NCBI GenBank assembly: GCA_900102065.1 | Contig: FMVK01000013.1 | Coordinates: forward strand, 1-64,000 | Direction of reading: 5' to 3' | Length of the DNA stretch: 64,000 nucleotides | DNA from: Lachnospiraceae bacterium XPB1003 | Lineage (GTDB): Bacteria > Bacillota > Clostridia > Lachnospirales > Lachnospiraceae | Shown here: positions 1 to 8,403 of the stretch, piece after piece | Position numbering within the stretch: the stretch's first letter is position 1 | Layout: every line of letters starts with the position of its first letter | The notes under the pieces: generated by a model | What the model was told of the DNA's origin: nothing | What the model saw: only the letters and a program-made list of their open reading frames with translations | Database searches by the model: none | Program-made: the position numbers and the translations under genes

Positions 1-271
1 TATCGGGCCGTCCCTCACTGTCACAGACATCTTCTGTTATATACGCATCCAGTCGGATCCCCTGGCCGGTTTCAGATATCCCGGGGATCATTTTCTGGGC
101 GGTGTACTGTATATTACCGATGCTGCATTTTAGAACCCTCTCGAGTATCAAGCGGCAGGCTTCTTTGCCATGCTCTTCATCGTATAACATTTCATAAAAC
201 AAAAAGTCATCGATGACATTCATTTCCTCTAATGGGGTGATCTTTCTTACTGATTTGTTAGTTTCATTCAT
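1..271 (-). CDS. Rpn-family PD-(D/E)XK nuclease / transposase-like protein (partial)
   Basis: This is the first 90 codons of a gene whose rest lies beyond the window edge. The start at 271 has a good ribosome binding site (AAGGAG about ten bases upstream). The N-terminus reads KITPLEEMNVIDDFLFYEML, followed by LILERVL and later GIRLDAYITED. This is the characteristic opening of the PDDEXK_2 / Rpn recombination-promoting nuclease family, where the Asp of the LDAYI segment belongs to the nuclease core. Members are DNA endonucleases that raise recA-independent recombination and occur in many copies in Lachnospiraceae genomes. The C-terminal half, which normally carries the remaining catalytic residues, is not visible, so integrity cannot be judged. 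Confidence 0.8.
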   Translation of the reverse strand, partial: MNETNKSVRKITPLEEMNVIDDFLFYEMLYDEEHGKEACRLILERVLKCSIGNIQYTAQKMIPGISETGQGIRLDAYITEDVCDSEGRPD

Positions 272-471
272 TGATCCGTCTCCTTTTCGGTGTTGTTTTG
301 CAGGAGACGAAAACAATCACAGTTCTCGCTTCCTGCAGTCAAAAAATAAAATTAGGGAATTAAGCAGGAATTTCGAGATGTAAGAATTTACATGATAATT
401 GACGCGCATAGCGCAAAAGAAATATTCTGCTCACGAGTTATACTAACACTCGCGAGCATTAAATACAACCG

Positions 472-503
472 AAAAAACAGACCGGCGGATCACCGCCGGT
501 CTG
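472..503 (-). terminator. Rho-independent terminator of the lipoprotein gene
   Basis: An 11-bp perfect stem (478-488 with 493-503, loop ATCA) is followed on the minus strand by six T residues. It lies 35 bases after the lipoprotein stop. The rest of 272-537 holds a weaker imperfect hairpin at 428-458 (TGCTCACGAG with CTCGCGAGCA) and no gene I can support. Confidence 0.9.
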
Positions 504-537
504 CTTATATATTTCATATTGCTTTAGTTTAACAGGA

Positions 538-1803
538 TCACTCTTCTGCTGCTTCCTCTGTTGTTTCTTCCGTACTCTCATCTGTAGAAGCGCTTGCAGC
601 CCCCTCGTTGGGAACGTTGTCATCTACTGTCGACTCATATACATAATTATTGATATTGGATGTAACAACCTTATTGAAGAGGGAATCGAGATCTTCGTAA
701 CCGTAGTAATAGAAGTGGCCCCATCCGTTCTTACCCTTTTCAAAATACTGGGTAATCGCATATGAATCACTGAGATCAACACTGCATGTTCCGTCATCAA
801 GGAGCATAAGATTTCTGAATCTTACACAGTAGTAGAAATTGAATGCACCATTGGATCCTGTATTCTCTGCATTAATTCTGAAAACAAGATATACCTGGTT
901 TTTATCTCCGTATGTACCTTCCTTCGGTGTGAGCATGTACTCACCGATATAAGTCATGGAGTTGAAGAATTCCTTCTTAGGATCCCATCTGTCAGCAACA
1001 TATGCCGCAAAGTCATCCCTAACTTCCTGCTTCATCTTCTCTAAAGTATCATCAGGTATATCGGAGAGCGTATCGATGTATGAAGCAAGACCTTCACATG
1101 TATAATCCTTGCTCTCGTTCTCAAATGTAAGACCGTAAGGCTCAAGATACTTCTTCAGATCGTCCGGATTATTGATAGTGATGGTAAAAATATCACCGTT
1201 AGAGAATCCGCTTGTTTTTTCCCATGAATAATAATATCTTACATTATCATTCAGAACATTCTCCTGTTCATCTGTAAGTTTATCTGCCCACTGGGGATCG
1301 TCCGCATATACTACAGATGCAGAACCGTCAGGTGCAGTACCGGAGAACGACACCTCCTGTACAGCAGCAAAAGGATCAAAAACAACTACGTCATCAAGAT
1401 CCTCGATGGTTTCGGTTGTATCTTCATATACAAACTTTACTTTGTATTTGTCCTTAACTTTATCATCCTTAACTTTCCACTCTATTTCGATCTCATCACC
1501 GTTCTTAAGACCGGTCAGATCATCTGTCTTGAGTGTGACATATTCACCCAGTTTTTCTTTTACCTTGATAAAATCCTTATCTTCCTCGTCATCATCATCA
1601 AGTCCGAATGCTTCATAATGATCACCCAGAAGTTTGTTGTAATCAACGGTAACCTCTGCGGTACCGTAACCGTCAAAACCTTCTGTCTCGACCTCGAGAT
1701 AGTCATTCAGATTGATCGTTTCTGTTCCGCATCCGGCAAGCAAGAAAGTTCCAAGTAATGTAGCGGCAGCCAGTACGATCTTGTTTCCTTTGATCTTAGC
1801 CAT
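538..1803 (-). CDS. Acidic lipoprotein of unknown function
   Basis: A 421-residue protein with a lipoprotein signal peptide: basic MAKIKGNK, a hydrophobic stretch, then the lipobox LLAGCG, so it should be lipid-anchored on the outer face of the membrane. I chose the ATG at 1803 because GGAGGAAT sits just upstream; an in-frame TTG at 1821 would overlap that site. The mature part starts with an ELN-type segment (ETINLNDYLEVETEGFDGYG) seen in other clostridial lipoproteins of unknown role. It has a long run of Asp/Glu/Lys near residue 75 and ends in a Thr/Glu-rich tail (STEETTEEAAEE). No catalytic motif was recognised. It is transcribed alone, divergently from the thioredoxin operon, and ends at a strong terminator. 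Confidence 0.75.
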   Translation of the reverse strand: MAKIKGNKIVLAAATLLGTFLLAGCGTETINLNDYLEVETEGFDGYGTAEVTVDYNKLLGDHYEAFGLDDDDEEDKDFIKVKEKLGEYVTLKTDDLTGLKNGDEIEIEWKVKDDKVKDKYKVKFVYEDTTETIEDLDDVVVFDPFAAVQEVSFSGTAPDGSASVVYADDPQWADKLTDEQENVLNDNVRYYYSWEKTSGFSNGDIFTITINNPDDLKKYLEPYGLTFENESKDYTCEGLASYIDTLSDIPDDTLEKMKQEVRDDFAAYVADRWDPKKEFFNSMTYIGEYMLTPKEGTYGDKNQVYLVFRINAENTGSNGAFNFYYCVRFRNLMLLDDGTCSVDLSDSYAITQYFEKGKNGWGHFYYYGYEDLDSLFNKVVTSNINNYVYESTVDDNVPNEGAASASTDESTEETTEEAAEE

Positions 1804-1905
1804 ACCATTCCTCCATATCAAAGCACAATGTGCTCCCCTTTTGTACGGCTTTCATATTATAACCTTTTACTTTTACCGTCAAGAATAGACAAAATATAAT
1901 AATCG

Positions 1906-1947
1906 CAATTTAATTGTTGACAATTTAATTGTGAGATGTTTTAATAT
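1906..1947 (+). promoter_or_regulatory. Promoter of trxA-trxB-ohrR overlapped by two OhrR-type boxes
   Basis: Two identical copies of CAATTTAATTGT stand at 1906-1917 and 1921-1932, 15 bases apart. Each is nearly palindromic and closely matches the inverted repeat known for OhrR operators in Bacillus (TACAATT-AATTGTA type). The -35 hexamer TTGACA (1917-1922) lies between and partly inside the two boxes. A -10-like TAATAT follows at 1942-1947 with 19-bp spacing (TTTAAT at 1940 would give 17). A bound repressor would cover the -35. The third gene of this operon encodes an OhrR-like protein, so autoregulation is the simplest reading. Confidence 0.75.
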
Positions 1948-1998
1948 AGTCATAACAACTACACTCATTAATCTCATTATCATGAAGGAGGATAACAT

Positions 1999-2310
1999 AT
2001 GGCAGCTATAACACTTACAATGGATAATTTCGAAGCAGAAGTACTTAAATCGTCCGAGCCCGTACTGGTTGACTTCTGGGCGCCCTGGTGCGGTCCCTGC
2101 AAGATGCTCTCTCCCGTCGTGGATCAGGTTGCAGACAGCATGGAAGGTGTTAAAATAGGTAAAGTCAATGTTGACGAACAGGAGGAGCTTGCAGATAAAT
2201 ACGGCATCATGTCCATACCCGCTCTCAAGGTATTTAAGGACGGAGAGGTCGTTAAGGAATCTACCGGTTTCATCCCCAAGGAAAGCATAGAGGCAATGCT
2301 CAGGTTCTGA
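1999..2310 (+). CDS. trxA: Thioredoxin
   Basis: A 103-residue thioredoxin, the usual length for the family. The active site WCGPC is at residues 30-34 within FWAPWCGPCKM, and the cis-proline loop appears as GIMSIPALKVF. It is a cytoplasmic disulfide reductase that is itself reduced by thioredoxin reductase, encoded by the next gene 39 bases downstream. A strong ribosome binding site (GAAGGAGG) precedes the start. It is the first gene of a trxA-trxB-ohrR operon, so its expression is probably tied to peroxide or thiol stress through the OhrR-like boxes in the promoter. Confidence 0.97.
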   Translation: MAAITLTMDNFEAEVLKSSEPVLVDFWAPWCGPCKMLSPVVDQVADSMEGVKIGKVNVDEQEELADKYGIMSIPALKVFKDGEVVKESTGFIPKESIEAMLRF

Positions 2311-2349
2311 GTATCCGCACTATAAAATTCTCTTCTCGGAGGTTTGTAC

Positions 2350-3255
2350 ATGAACGACATTATCATCATAGGCGCAGGCACAGCCGGACTTTCGGCCGCG
2401 ATATATGCAAGACGTGCAGGCAAGAAAGCTCTTATCCTGGAAGCTTTGAGTTACGGCGGTCAGATCATCAACACCCCGGAAGTCGAGAATTATCCCGGTA
2501 TAAAGAATATCTCCGGATTCGACTTCGCTACAGGCCTTTACGAGCAGGCTGCCGATCTCGGCGCCGAGATCGAATATGTTCGTGTTACCGGTATCGAAAG
2601 CAATGCCGACGGCAGCAAGACTGTTCATACTACGGACGGCGACCGTGAGTGCAAGGCTGTCATAATTGCAACCGGTGCTAAGAACAGACCTCTTGGCATT
2701 GAACGCGAGGAGGAACTTACGGGAAGCGGTGTAAGCTATTGCGCTACCTGCGACGGAGCTTTCTACAAAAAGAAATCCGTAGCGGTCAACGGTGGCGGAA
2801 ATACCGCGATCGAAGATGCGGGATTCCTCTCCAATTTCTGCAGTAAGGTATATGTGATCCACAGAAGAGACGAGTTCCGTGCCGATGTCCACGAAGTTGA
2901 GAAGCTCAAGGCTAAGGAAAATGTGGAATTTATACTGGACAGCGAAGTTACCGCTCTCCTCGGTGATGATGAACTCACCGGGATCGAAGTTACAAATAAG
3001 AAAACCGGCGAAAAGAAAGAACTGGAGATCAGCGGACTCTTCATCGCCATCGGTCAGATGCCCGACAATACAGCGTTCGCATCTGTTGTCGATCTGGATG
3101 AGAAGGGCTATATCATCGGTAAAGAAGACTGTCTGACCAACACACCGGGAGTGTTTACCGCAGGTGACTGCCGCACAAAAGCTGTAAGACAGCTTACCAC
3201 AGCAGCCGCTGACGGCGCCGTTGCCGCCCTCGCAGCAGCAGCATATTGCGGATGA
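2350..3255 (+). CDS. trxB: Thioredoxin reductase
   Basis: A 301-residue FAD-dependent, low-molecular-weight thioredoxin reductase that passes electrons from NADPH to thioredoxin. The N-terminal FAD-binding motif GAGTAGLSAA begins at residue 8. The redox pair CATC is at residues 131-134, followed by DGAFY. The pyridine-nucleotide motif GGGNTAIEDA starts near 148, with HRRDEFRAD after it. The C-terminal FAD motif ends in TAGDCRTKAVRQL. I placed the start at the ATG at 2350, seven bases after CGGAGG, rather than the TTG two codons earlier. It lies between trxA and ohrR in one operon. Confidence 0.96.
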   Translation: MNDIIIIGAGTAGLSAAIYARRAGKKALILEALSYGGQIINTPEVENYPGIKNISGFDFATGLYEQAADLGAEIEYVRVTGIESNADGSKTVHTTDGDRECKAVIIATGAKNRPLGIEREEELTGSGVSYCATCDGAFYKKKSVAVNGGGNTAIEDAGFLSNFCSKVYVIHRRDEFRADVHEVEKLKAKENVEFILDSEVTALLGDDELTGIEVTNKKTGEKKELEISGLFIAIGQMPDNTAFASVVDLDEKGYIIGKEDCLTNTPGVFTAGDCRTKAVRQLTTAAADGAVAALAAAAYCG

Positions 3256-3279
3256 TTTCGGATCGGAAGGAAGCGTATC

Positions 3280-3735
3280 ATGAGATCAAAAGATAAGAAT
3301 AATAACGAAATACCCGATTGTCTGAAGTTAGATAACCAGTTATGCTTTCCGCTCTACGCATGTGCCAAAGCTGTCACACACAGATACAGGCCCCTGTTGG
3401 ATCCATTCGATCTGACTTACACGCAATACATCACCATGATGGTCCTGTGGGAGCAGAAGGAGATCAACGTTAAGGAGCTTGGTGAAAAGCTCTACCTTGA
3501 CTCCGGTACCTTAACACCGGTACTGAAGAAGCTCGAGAGCAAGAACTATATCAGCAGACATCGTTCCGAACAGGACGAGCGAAACCTGATAGTAAGACTT
3601 ACGGATGAAGGCGCCAACCTGAAAAATGAGATAGTCACCGTTCCCGAGCAGATGAGCTGCTGCATTGATCTCACTACGGAAGAAGCCGCTGAACTTCACA
3701 GACTTCTTCATAAGATAATCACTTCGATAGATTAA
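3280..3735 (+). CDS. ohrR: OhrR-type MarR-family peroxide sensor, likely two-cysteine
   Basis: A 151-residue MarR-family repressor that strongly resembles OhrR: LDNQLCFPLYA carries the sensing cysteine (Cys22), followed by LTYTQYITMMVLWE, VKELGEKLYLDSGTLTP and RSEQDERN (the winged-helix wing). OhrR proteins release DNA when organic hydroperoxides oxidise the reactive cysteine. Here two further cysteines stand at 127-128 (MSCCID), the position used by the resolving cysteine in two-Cys OhrR proteins of the Xanthomonas type, so an intersubunit disulfide mechanism is plausible. The gene closes the trxA-trxB operon, an unusual partner set since ohrR normally sits beside ohr. Its operator is probably 1906-1932. 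Confidence 0.9.
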   Translation: MRSKDKNNNEIPDCLKLDNQLCFPLYACAKAVTHRYRPLLDPFDLTYTQYITMMVLWEQKEINVKELGEKLYLDSGTLTPVLKKLESKNYISRHRSEQDERNLIVRLTDEGANLKNEIVTVPEQMSCCIDLTTEEAAELHRLLHKIITSID

Positions 3736-3754
3736 TATTATCCCGCTTATTAAA

Positions 3755-3796
3755 AAAAGCCTCTCCTTACCGGCCATCCGATAAAGAGAGGCTTTT
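3755..3796. terminator. Bidirectional terminator between convergent genes
   Basis: An 11-bp stem (AAAAGCCTCTC at 3755-3765 with GAGAGGCTTTT at 3786-3796) has an A-run on one side and a T-run on the other. It can end ohrR on the plus strand and the aminotransferase on the minus strand. Confidence 0.9.
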
Positions 3797-3814
3797 ATCA
3801 TTACGATCGTTTGA

Positions 3815-4984
3815 TCATTTATGTTTTCTTAATTTCTCCACGAACTTCTCCAGACGTCCAATGGCGATCTTAAGATTCTCTATGGAATAAGCATATGATA
3901 TCCTCAGATATCCTTCACCACAGTCACCGAATGCAGTTCCCGGTACCACCGCAACCTTCTCTTCTTCCAAGAACTTTGTTGCGAATTCTTCCGATGTCAT
4001 CCCGAACTCTTTGATGCAGGGGAATACGTAAAACGCGCCATAAGGTTCGAAACACTTAAGTCCCATATTCTTAAAGGACTCCATCAGGAATCTGCGTCGC
4101 TGATCATATGCATCCCTCATCATCTTCACGTCATCGTCGCCGTTTTTCAAAGCTTCGATAGCTGCATACTGGGATGTGGTAGGCGCACACATGATGGCGA
4201 ACTGATGGATCTTGAGCATCTGTTTAAGGATCACTTCCGGAGCACAGGCATATCCGAGTCTCCATCCCGTCATTGCATATGATTTGGAGAATCCGTTGAT
4301 ATATACCGTCCTCTCCTTCATTCCGGGAATCTGGACTATGGAAGCATAGTCATCCTTGTAATAAAGCTCACAATAGATCTCATCTGTTATAACAAACAGA
4401 TCATGCTCTATGACAACCTTCGCTATTTCCTCCAGATCCTTTCTTTCCATGATGGCTCCTGTCGGATTATTTGGGAAAGGAAGGATAAGGATCTTCGTCT
4501 TATCCGTTATGGCTTCTTCAAGCTCCTTAGCTGTCAGTCTGAATTCATTCTCTTCCTTCAGATCGATATATACGGGAATACCACCTGCAAGGACCGTACA
4601 GGGATCGTAAGACACATAACAAGGTCTGGGGATCAGGACTTCATCTCCCGGATCCACCATTGCACGGAGTGCCGCATCAATACCCTCGGATCCTCCTACC
4701 GTTACCATGATCTCATTATTGAAATCATAGGAGACATCCAGCTTTCTCTTGAGATATTTTGAAATCTCTATCTTCAGATCCTTGAGACCTGCATTGGATG
4801 TATAGAATGTACGCCCCTTTTCAAGAGAATATATTCCCTCATCACGTACATGCCAGGGGGTATCGAAATCCGGTTCTCCCACACCCAGCGAGATAGCATC
4901 TTTCATCTCGCTTACGATATCAAAAAACTTACGGATACCCGAAGGCTTTATCGTTTCAACTTTTTTATTAAGCGGATTTCTCAT
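3815..4984 (-). CDS. Class I/II PLP-dependent aminotransferase (aspartate/aromatic type)
   Basis: A 389-residue fold-type I aminotransferase. Visible landmarks are the substrate loop GVGEPDFDTP (residues 34-43), PNNPTG (171-176), the PLP-pyridine aspartate in DEIY (201) and the Schiff-base lysine Lys234 in GFSKSYAMTGWRLGY. It transfers an amino group between an amino acid and a 2-oxo acid in the cytosol; the exact substrate cannot be read from sequence. Its start overlaps the stop of an Lrp/AsnC regulator by four bases (ATGA), so the two are translationally coupled, which fits an amino-acid-responsive pair. Confidence 0.93.
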   Translation of the reverse strand: MRNPLNKKVETIKPSGIRKFFDIVSEMKDAISLGVGEPDFDTPWHVRDEGIYSLEKGRTFYTSNAGLKDLKIEISKYLKRKLDVSYDFNNEIMVTVGGSEGIDAALRAMVDPGDEVLIPRPCYVSYDPCTVLAGGIPVYIDLKEENEFRLTAKELEEAITDKTKILILPFPNNPTGAIMERKDLEEIAKVVIEHDLFVITDEIYCELYYKDDYASIVQIPGMKERTVYINGFSKSYAMTGWRLGYACAPEVILKQMLKIHQFAIMCAPTTSQYAAIEALKNGDDDVKMMRDAYDQRRRFLMESFKNMGLKCFEPYGAFYVFPCIKEFGMTSEEFATKFLEEEKVAVVPGTAFGDCGEGYLRISYAYSIENLKIAIGRLEKFVEKLRKHK

Positions 4985-5466
4985 GGAGTGACCATCTGCC
5001 TTTCGTCTTCATACTTCTTAGCCATAATGGTTCCGTGATCCTTGTACTTCTTGAGAATAAAGTGAGTGGAGGTGCTGAGGACATTCTCCATAGTGGAAAG
5101 CTTGGTATGCACAAAGGATGAAACTTCCTTGATGGATCTTCCTTCTATGGTTACAAGCAGATCATATCCTCCGCTTATCAGATATACACTCTTAACTTCA
5201 GGATATTTGTAGATACGCTCCGCAATGCCATCGAATCCCTGGCCTCTCTGAAGTGTCACACGAACTTCGATAAGAGCGGTAACCTTCTCCATGCCGGTCT
5301 TTTCCCAGTCTATCATTGTATGATAGCCGCAGATAACACCCTCTTCTTCCATACGGCTCATCTCTTCGGCTATGACACCGTCTTCGCTTCCGAGTCTGAC
5401 CGCCAGTTCATGAACATCAACACGACTGTTCTTCTCGATCGTAGTCAGGATTTCTTCTCTAAGCAT
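4981..5466 (-). CDS. Lrp/AsnC-family transcriptional regulator
   Basis: A 161-residue Lrp/AsnC protein: an N-terminal winged HTH (ILTTIEKNSRVDVHELAVRL) and a C-terminal RAM/ligand domain with the typical PEVKSVYLISGGYDLLVTIEG segment. These proteins form octamers whose DNA binding responds to amino acids. AAGGAG lies upstream of the ATG at 5466. It overlaps the downstream aminotransferase by four bases and probably controls it. The C-terminal tail after HFILKKYKDHG is basic and specific to this subfamily. Confidence 0.9.
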   Translation of the reverse strand: MLREEILTTIEKNSRVDVHELAVRLGSEDGVIAEEMSRMEEEGVICGYHTMIDWEKTGMEKVTALIEVRVTLQRGQGFDGIAERIYKYPEVKSVYLISGGYDLLVTIEGRSIKEVSSFVHTKLSTMENVLSTSTHFILKKYKDHGTIMAKKYEDERQMVTP

Positions 5467-5501
5467 CTGAAATCTCCTTTTCTGATATATGAGTGTAAAT
5501 G

Positions 5502-6020
5502 TTATTTATTTCCGATCTTTAATATCTCATCCGGTGCCGGTCTTGTCAGATATTGAACCTCGTCACCGTTAAGTATCAGCTTATCATTATCCGGTGCGGT
5601 ATATCCTATGACTGTAAGCCCCGGCTCATGGGTCATCTCACGATCTCTTATGACCGTAAGAAAGCAATTACCTGATTTTAATCTGTATGGATTGAGGTCG
5701 AGCAGATTACAGAATTCTATGGTTTCCTGGAGTACAGGTATCTTCTTGATATCGATACGCATACCGCATCCAAGTTCCTGTGACAGATGCCACAATGCCG
5801 CTAATATCCCGCCCTCATCCACAGGCATCTCAGTGCCTGTTGCAGTCTTCAACTGACTTCGCTTATATCGCTCCAGCTCATAAGCAGCCTTCCTAAGATA
5901 ATATCCGGAAAACCGCTGCCGCAGCTCGTCCCTGCATTCAGCAAGGATACGCTCTGTCCCATCACAGGCAATGATCCCTCTTACAGCTATATCAAGCTCT
6001 TTAACAGCGCCCTTTCTCAT
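5502..6020 (-). CDS. Free-standing AIR-synthase-like C-terminal domain (HypE-like)
   Basis: A 172-residue protein matching only the C-terminal half of the PurM/HypE superfamily: DEGGILAALWHLSQELGCGM, then IDIKKIPVLQETIEFCNLLDLNPYRL and SGNCFLTVI, ending with LTVIGYTAPDNDKLILNG. HypE and its relatives normally have about 330 residues with an N-terminal ATP-binding domain that is absent here. It starts inside the last codons of the VanW gene (four-base overlap), so no missing N-terminus lies just upstream in this frame. A regulatory or pseudo-enzyme role is possible. The domain assignment is fairly secure; the function is unknown. Confidence 0.7.
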   Translation of the reverse strand: MRKGAVKELDIAVRGIIACDGTERILAECRDELRQRFSGYYLRKAAYELERYKRSQLKTATGTEMPVDEGGILAALWHLSQELGCGMRIDIKKIPVLQETIEFCNLLDLNPYRLKSGNCFLTVIRDREMTHEPGLTVIGYTAPDNDKLILNGDEVQYLTRPAPDEILKIGNK

Positions 6021-7579
6021 TGTCCGGGTTCAATACCGGTACCGGGATCAGGCGGTAATGCAGCCCCTGAACCCGCTGCCTGCACAGCATCAAGCTGAGC
6101 CTTAAGCTGGGCTGCCGTAGATTTACACGTATCTATACTTCCGGAAGCAATGGCTCCCTGCATGATGGCAGTGAAATTAGGATCGTAGCAGGCAGTACCC
6201 ACTACAGCGCTTCTTGGTGAAGGAGCATAATAACTGGAGTTAACTTCCTCTCTGCTTACTTCTTCTCCGTTTTCATATGTTATCTTCCAGAGTCTTGCGT
6301 TATATCCGATATGGGCAGACTGAGTGCTCACATATCCTATGGGCTGTCCCGCATCAGCAATGATATTGTCATGATCGGGTACCATCTCGGAAAGGACTTC
6401 ACTTTCAAACTCAACCTTGTGTGTGTCAGGTCTTGTCTCTACTCCGTAGATATTGAAAGTGATACGCTTGTCTGACGTATATCCCTCTATGTAGATCGGA
6501 TAATCCGTGCTGTTTACAAATTTAAAATCCTTACCTGAAGACTCTGCAATGGCAGCATCAGCAGACTTATCTACATAATTAACGATAAGCGAGTGATTAT
6601 GTCTTTCCGTTACGGTAAGCTCTGCTCTGAGAACTGCATTGTAAAGTGTTGACGAAACCTGACAGATTCCTCCGCCAAGACTTTCAACCACTTGTCCGTT
6701 CAGATAGGAACCTGCAAGATAATATCCGTTGGCCTCCGTAAAGGGCTTGATGGTATCATATGCAGAGAATTCTTCTCCGGGGAACAAGATAGTGCCGTTT
6801 ATCAGTCTGCATCCGTTTGCAACATTCTTACTTCTGTTGGGTCCGGATGAAGAATAGCTTGTTGTAAATGTTCCAAGCAGATCCTTAACCTGAGCAAGGT
6901 CTTCCTTTGCAGCCGCGGGATCAAGCTCTACAAGCGGAAGCGCGATCTCTGTCTGTCCCGCCACATAATCATTGTAGAGTTCATTCTGAAGAAGCGCTAC
7001 GGCAGCTTCCGTATCTATGCCTTCGCCACCCTTGCCTTCTGTTATGACAAATTCACCGTTGTTACGGGATATCGTAGGATTCTCCACGGGAATATCATAC
7101 TGTGAGCACTTTTCTGCGAGCACATTCTCTATAGCCGCACTGTCAAAAGAAATGCTCAGCGCAAAGTTCTTTCCGTTGTGCTCTATATCTTTCTTAAGCT
7201 TGTATCTCGCAATAACATTGCCGTCTGCAGTACAAGCCGAAGCTTCATCCAACACCTCGGGATTGTTCCATACCGGAGAAAGCTCACCCATCGTTACATT
7301 TACAGGTGTATTCTGTGCTGCGATCAAAGTTATCTGTGTCTCGTAAAGTGACTCTATATAAGAATCAACAGCAGCAGCTGCTTCTTCCTTGGTCATGCCG
7401 GACACATCGATTCCGTCGATATGAACACCATTGAATATCCTTCCGCTGTTGGAAGATTCGGAATATAAAGATACTGCCGACGCTTCTCTTCCGAATAATA
7501 TAAAACCTGCCGCAGTAAGAAAAACCGCAGCAACAAACATAATGATACCGTATGTAATTTCTTTTAAATGTCTTTTCAT
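6017..7579 (-). CDS. VanW-family envelope protein with PG-binding-like repeats
   Basis: A 520-residue membrane-anchored protein. One N-terminal transmembrane segment (residues 9-30, GIIMFVAAVFLTAAGFIL) is followed by tandem peptidoglycan-binding-4-like segments (NGVHIDGIDVSGMTKEEAAA) and the VanW core. The core is recognised by FTTSYSSSGPNRSKNVANG, LFPGEEFSAYD, and the signature ESLGGGICQVSSTLYNAVL with ERHNHSL. VanW proteins accompany vancomycin-resistance and cell-wall loci, but their biochemical role is not established. Proline-rich C-terminus. The gene is preceded by a 37-residue membrane peptide and followed with a four-base overlap by the AIR-synthase-like gene, suggesting one transcript. 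Confidence 0.9.
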   Translation of the reverse strand: MKRHLKEITYGIIMFVAAVFLTAAGFILFGREASAVSLYSESSNSGRIFNGVHIDGIDVSGMTKEEAAAAVDSYIESLYETQITLIAAQNTPVNVTMGELSPVWNNPEVLDEASACTADGNVIARYKLKKDIEHNGKNFALSISFDSAAIENVLAEKCSQYDIPVENPTISRNNGEFVITEGKGGEGIDTEAAVALLQNELYNDYVAGQTEIALPLVELDPAAAKEDLAQVKDLLGTFTTSYSSSGPNRSKNVANGCRLINGTILFPGEEFSAYDTIKPFTEANGYYLAGSYLNGQVVESLGGGICQVSSTLYNAVLRAELTVTERHNHSLIVNYVDKSADAAIAESSGKDFKFVNSTDYPIYIEGYTSDKRITFNIYGVETRPDTHKVEFESEVLSEMVPDHDNIIADAGQPIGYVSTQSAHIGYNARLWKITYENGEEVSREEVNSSYYAPSPRSAVVGTACYDPNFTAIMQGAIASGSIDTCKSTAAQLKAQLDAVQAAGSGAALPPDPGTGIEPGQ

Positions 7580-7604
7580 GATATAATCACTTCTGTTAAA
7601 AATA

Positions 7605-7718
7605 TTATGATAATGAAAATGCTACTGCGATCGAAGGTACAACCATCGCCAGTATAAGCAGCACTATCATTACGGTCTTTATCAACTTGCGTCCTTTGTT
7701 ACTGTGCATATTGAACAT
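7605..7718 (-). CDS. 37-residue single-span membrane peptide
   Basis: A short gene with a clear GGAGG site upstream of the ATG at 7718 and a TAA at 7605-7607. The product has a basic cytoplasmic N-terminus (MFNMHSNKGRKLIK) and one hydrophobic helix of about 20 residues (TVMIVLLILAMVVPSIAVAF). It lies 25 bases before the VanW gene on the same strand, and is divergent from the gene at 7776. Small membrane peptides with a basic N-terminus are common in Lachnospiraceae, but I do not recognise a named family. The ribosome binding site, codon structure and position support a real gene. Confidence 0.7.
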   Translation of the reverse strand: MFNMHSNKGRKLIKTVMIVLLILAMVVPSIAVAFSLS

Positions 7719-7775
7719 AGGATTGCCTCCAAAATAGTGAAAAATAGCTTCTAAAGTATCAATGGTTAAGTATAT

Positions 7776-8390
7776 ATGAAAATGCCTGTCTTGACAAGTA
7801 TAATACTTTTTATCATAGCTCTGTTCTACTTCATCAAAAAATCCTCAAGAGAAGCAGACAACGCTCTGGAAAACTTCAGGAAACGCGAGAGCGAAGCCGA
7901 TAATACAAGGAAAAAACCTCTTGATGATCTGAACTATATCACGATCCCCGATGAGATCTTCAGAATGAACAGAGACCCTGATGATAATGACTGTCAGTCG
8001 GCGGTTAAAGTATTTGACTCTCTGAAAGATCAGAAGATCGTAAATCTCACCGGGATATCCAACACCGATCTGAAGCTTGCATACGGAGCTCCCAATCTTC
8101 CGATCCTCGCTCAGTACGATCAAAACTATACTGTACTTGCCAGATCACTTGATCGCTATGCTTCATTCCTAACGAAATCCGGCAATACCGACGATGCCGT
8201 TAAAGTCCTTGAATTCGCTGTTGAAACAGGAAGCGATATCAGCTCCACATACAAGCAGCTTGTTGCTCTGTATCAAAGCAACGGTATAAAGGATAAGATC
8301 CCCTCACTCAAAGAAAAAGCATCTTCATTAAACAGTGTCATGTCACCGTCCATACTGCGTTACCTGGATTCCGTTTCAGATGATGACTGA
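7776..8390 (+). CDS. Membrane-anchored helical-repeat protein, unknown function
   Basis: A 204-residue protein with an N-terminal membrane segment (LTSIILFIIALFYFI), a charged coiled-coil-like stretch (KKSSREADNALENFRKRESEADN) and a C-terminal part that reads like one or two TPR-type helical hairpins (YASFLTKSGNTDDAVKVLEFAVETGSD). The central segment KIVNLTGISNTDLKLAYGA is conserved-looking and appears in proteins of this kind from other Lachnospiraceae. It should face the cytoplasm. No good Shine-Dalgarno is visible before the ATG at 7776. Function unknown. Confidence 0.7.
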   Translation: MKMPVLTSIILFIIALFYFIKKSSREADNALENFRKRESEADNTRKKPLDDLNYITIPDEIFRMNRDPDDNDCQSAVKVFDSLKDQKIVNLTGISNTDLKLAYGAPNLPILAQYDQNYTVLARSLDRYASFLTKSGNTDDAVKVLEFAVETGSDISSTYKQLVALYQSNGIKDKIPSLKEKASSLNSVMSPSILRYLDSVSDDD

Positions 8391-8403
8391 TCCGGTTGTA
8401 GTA

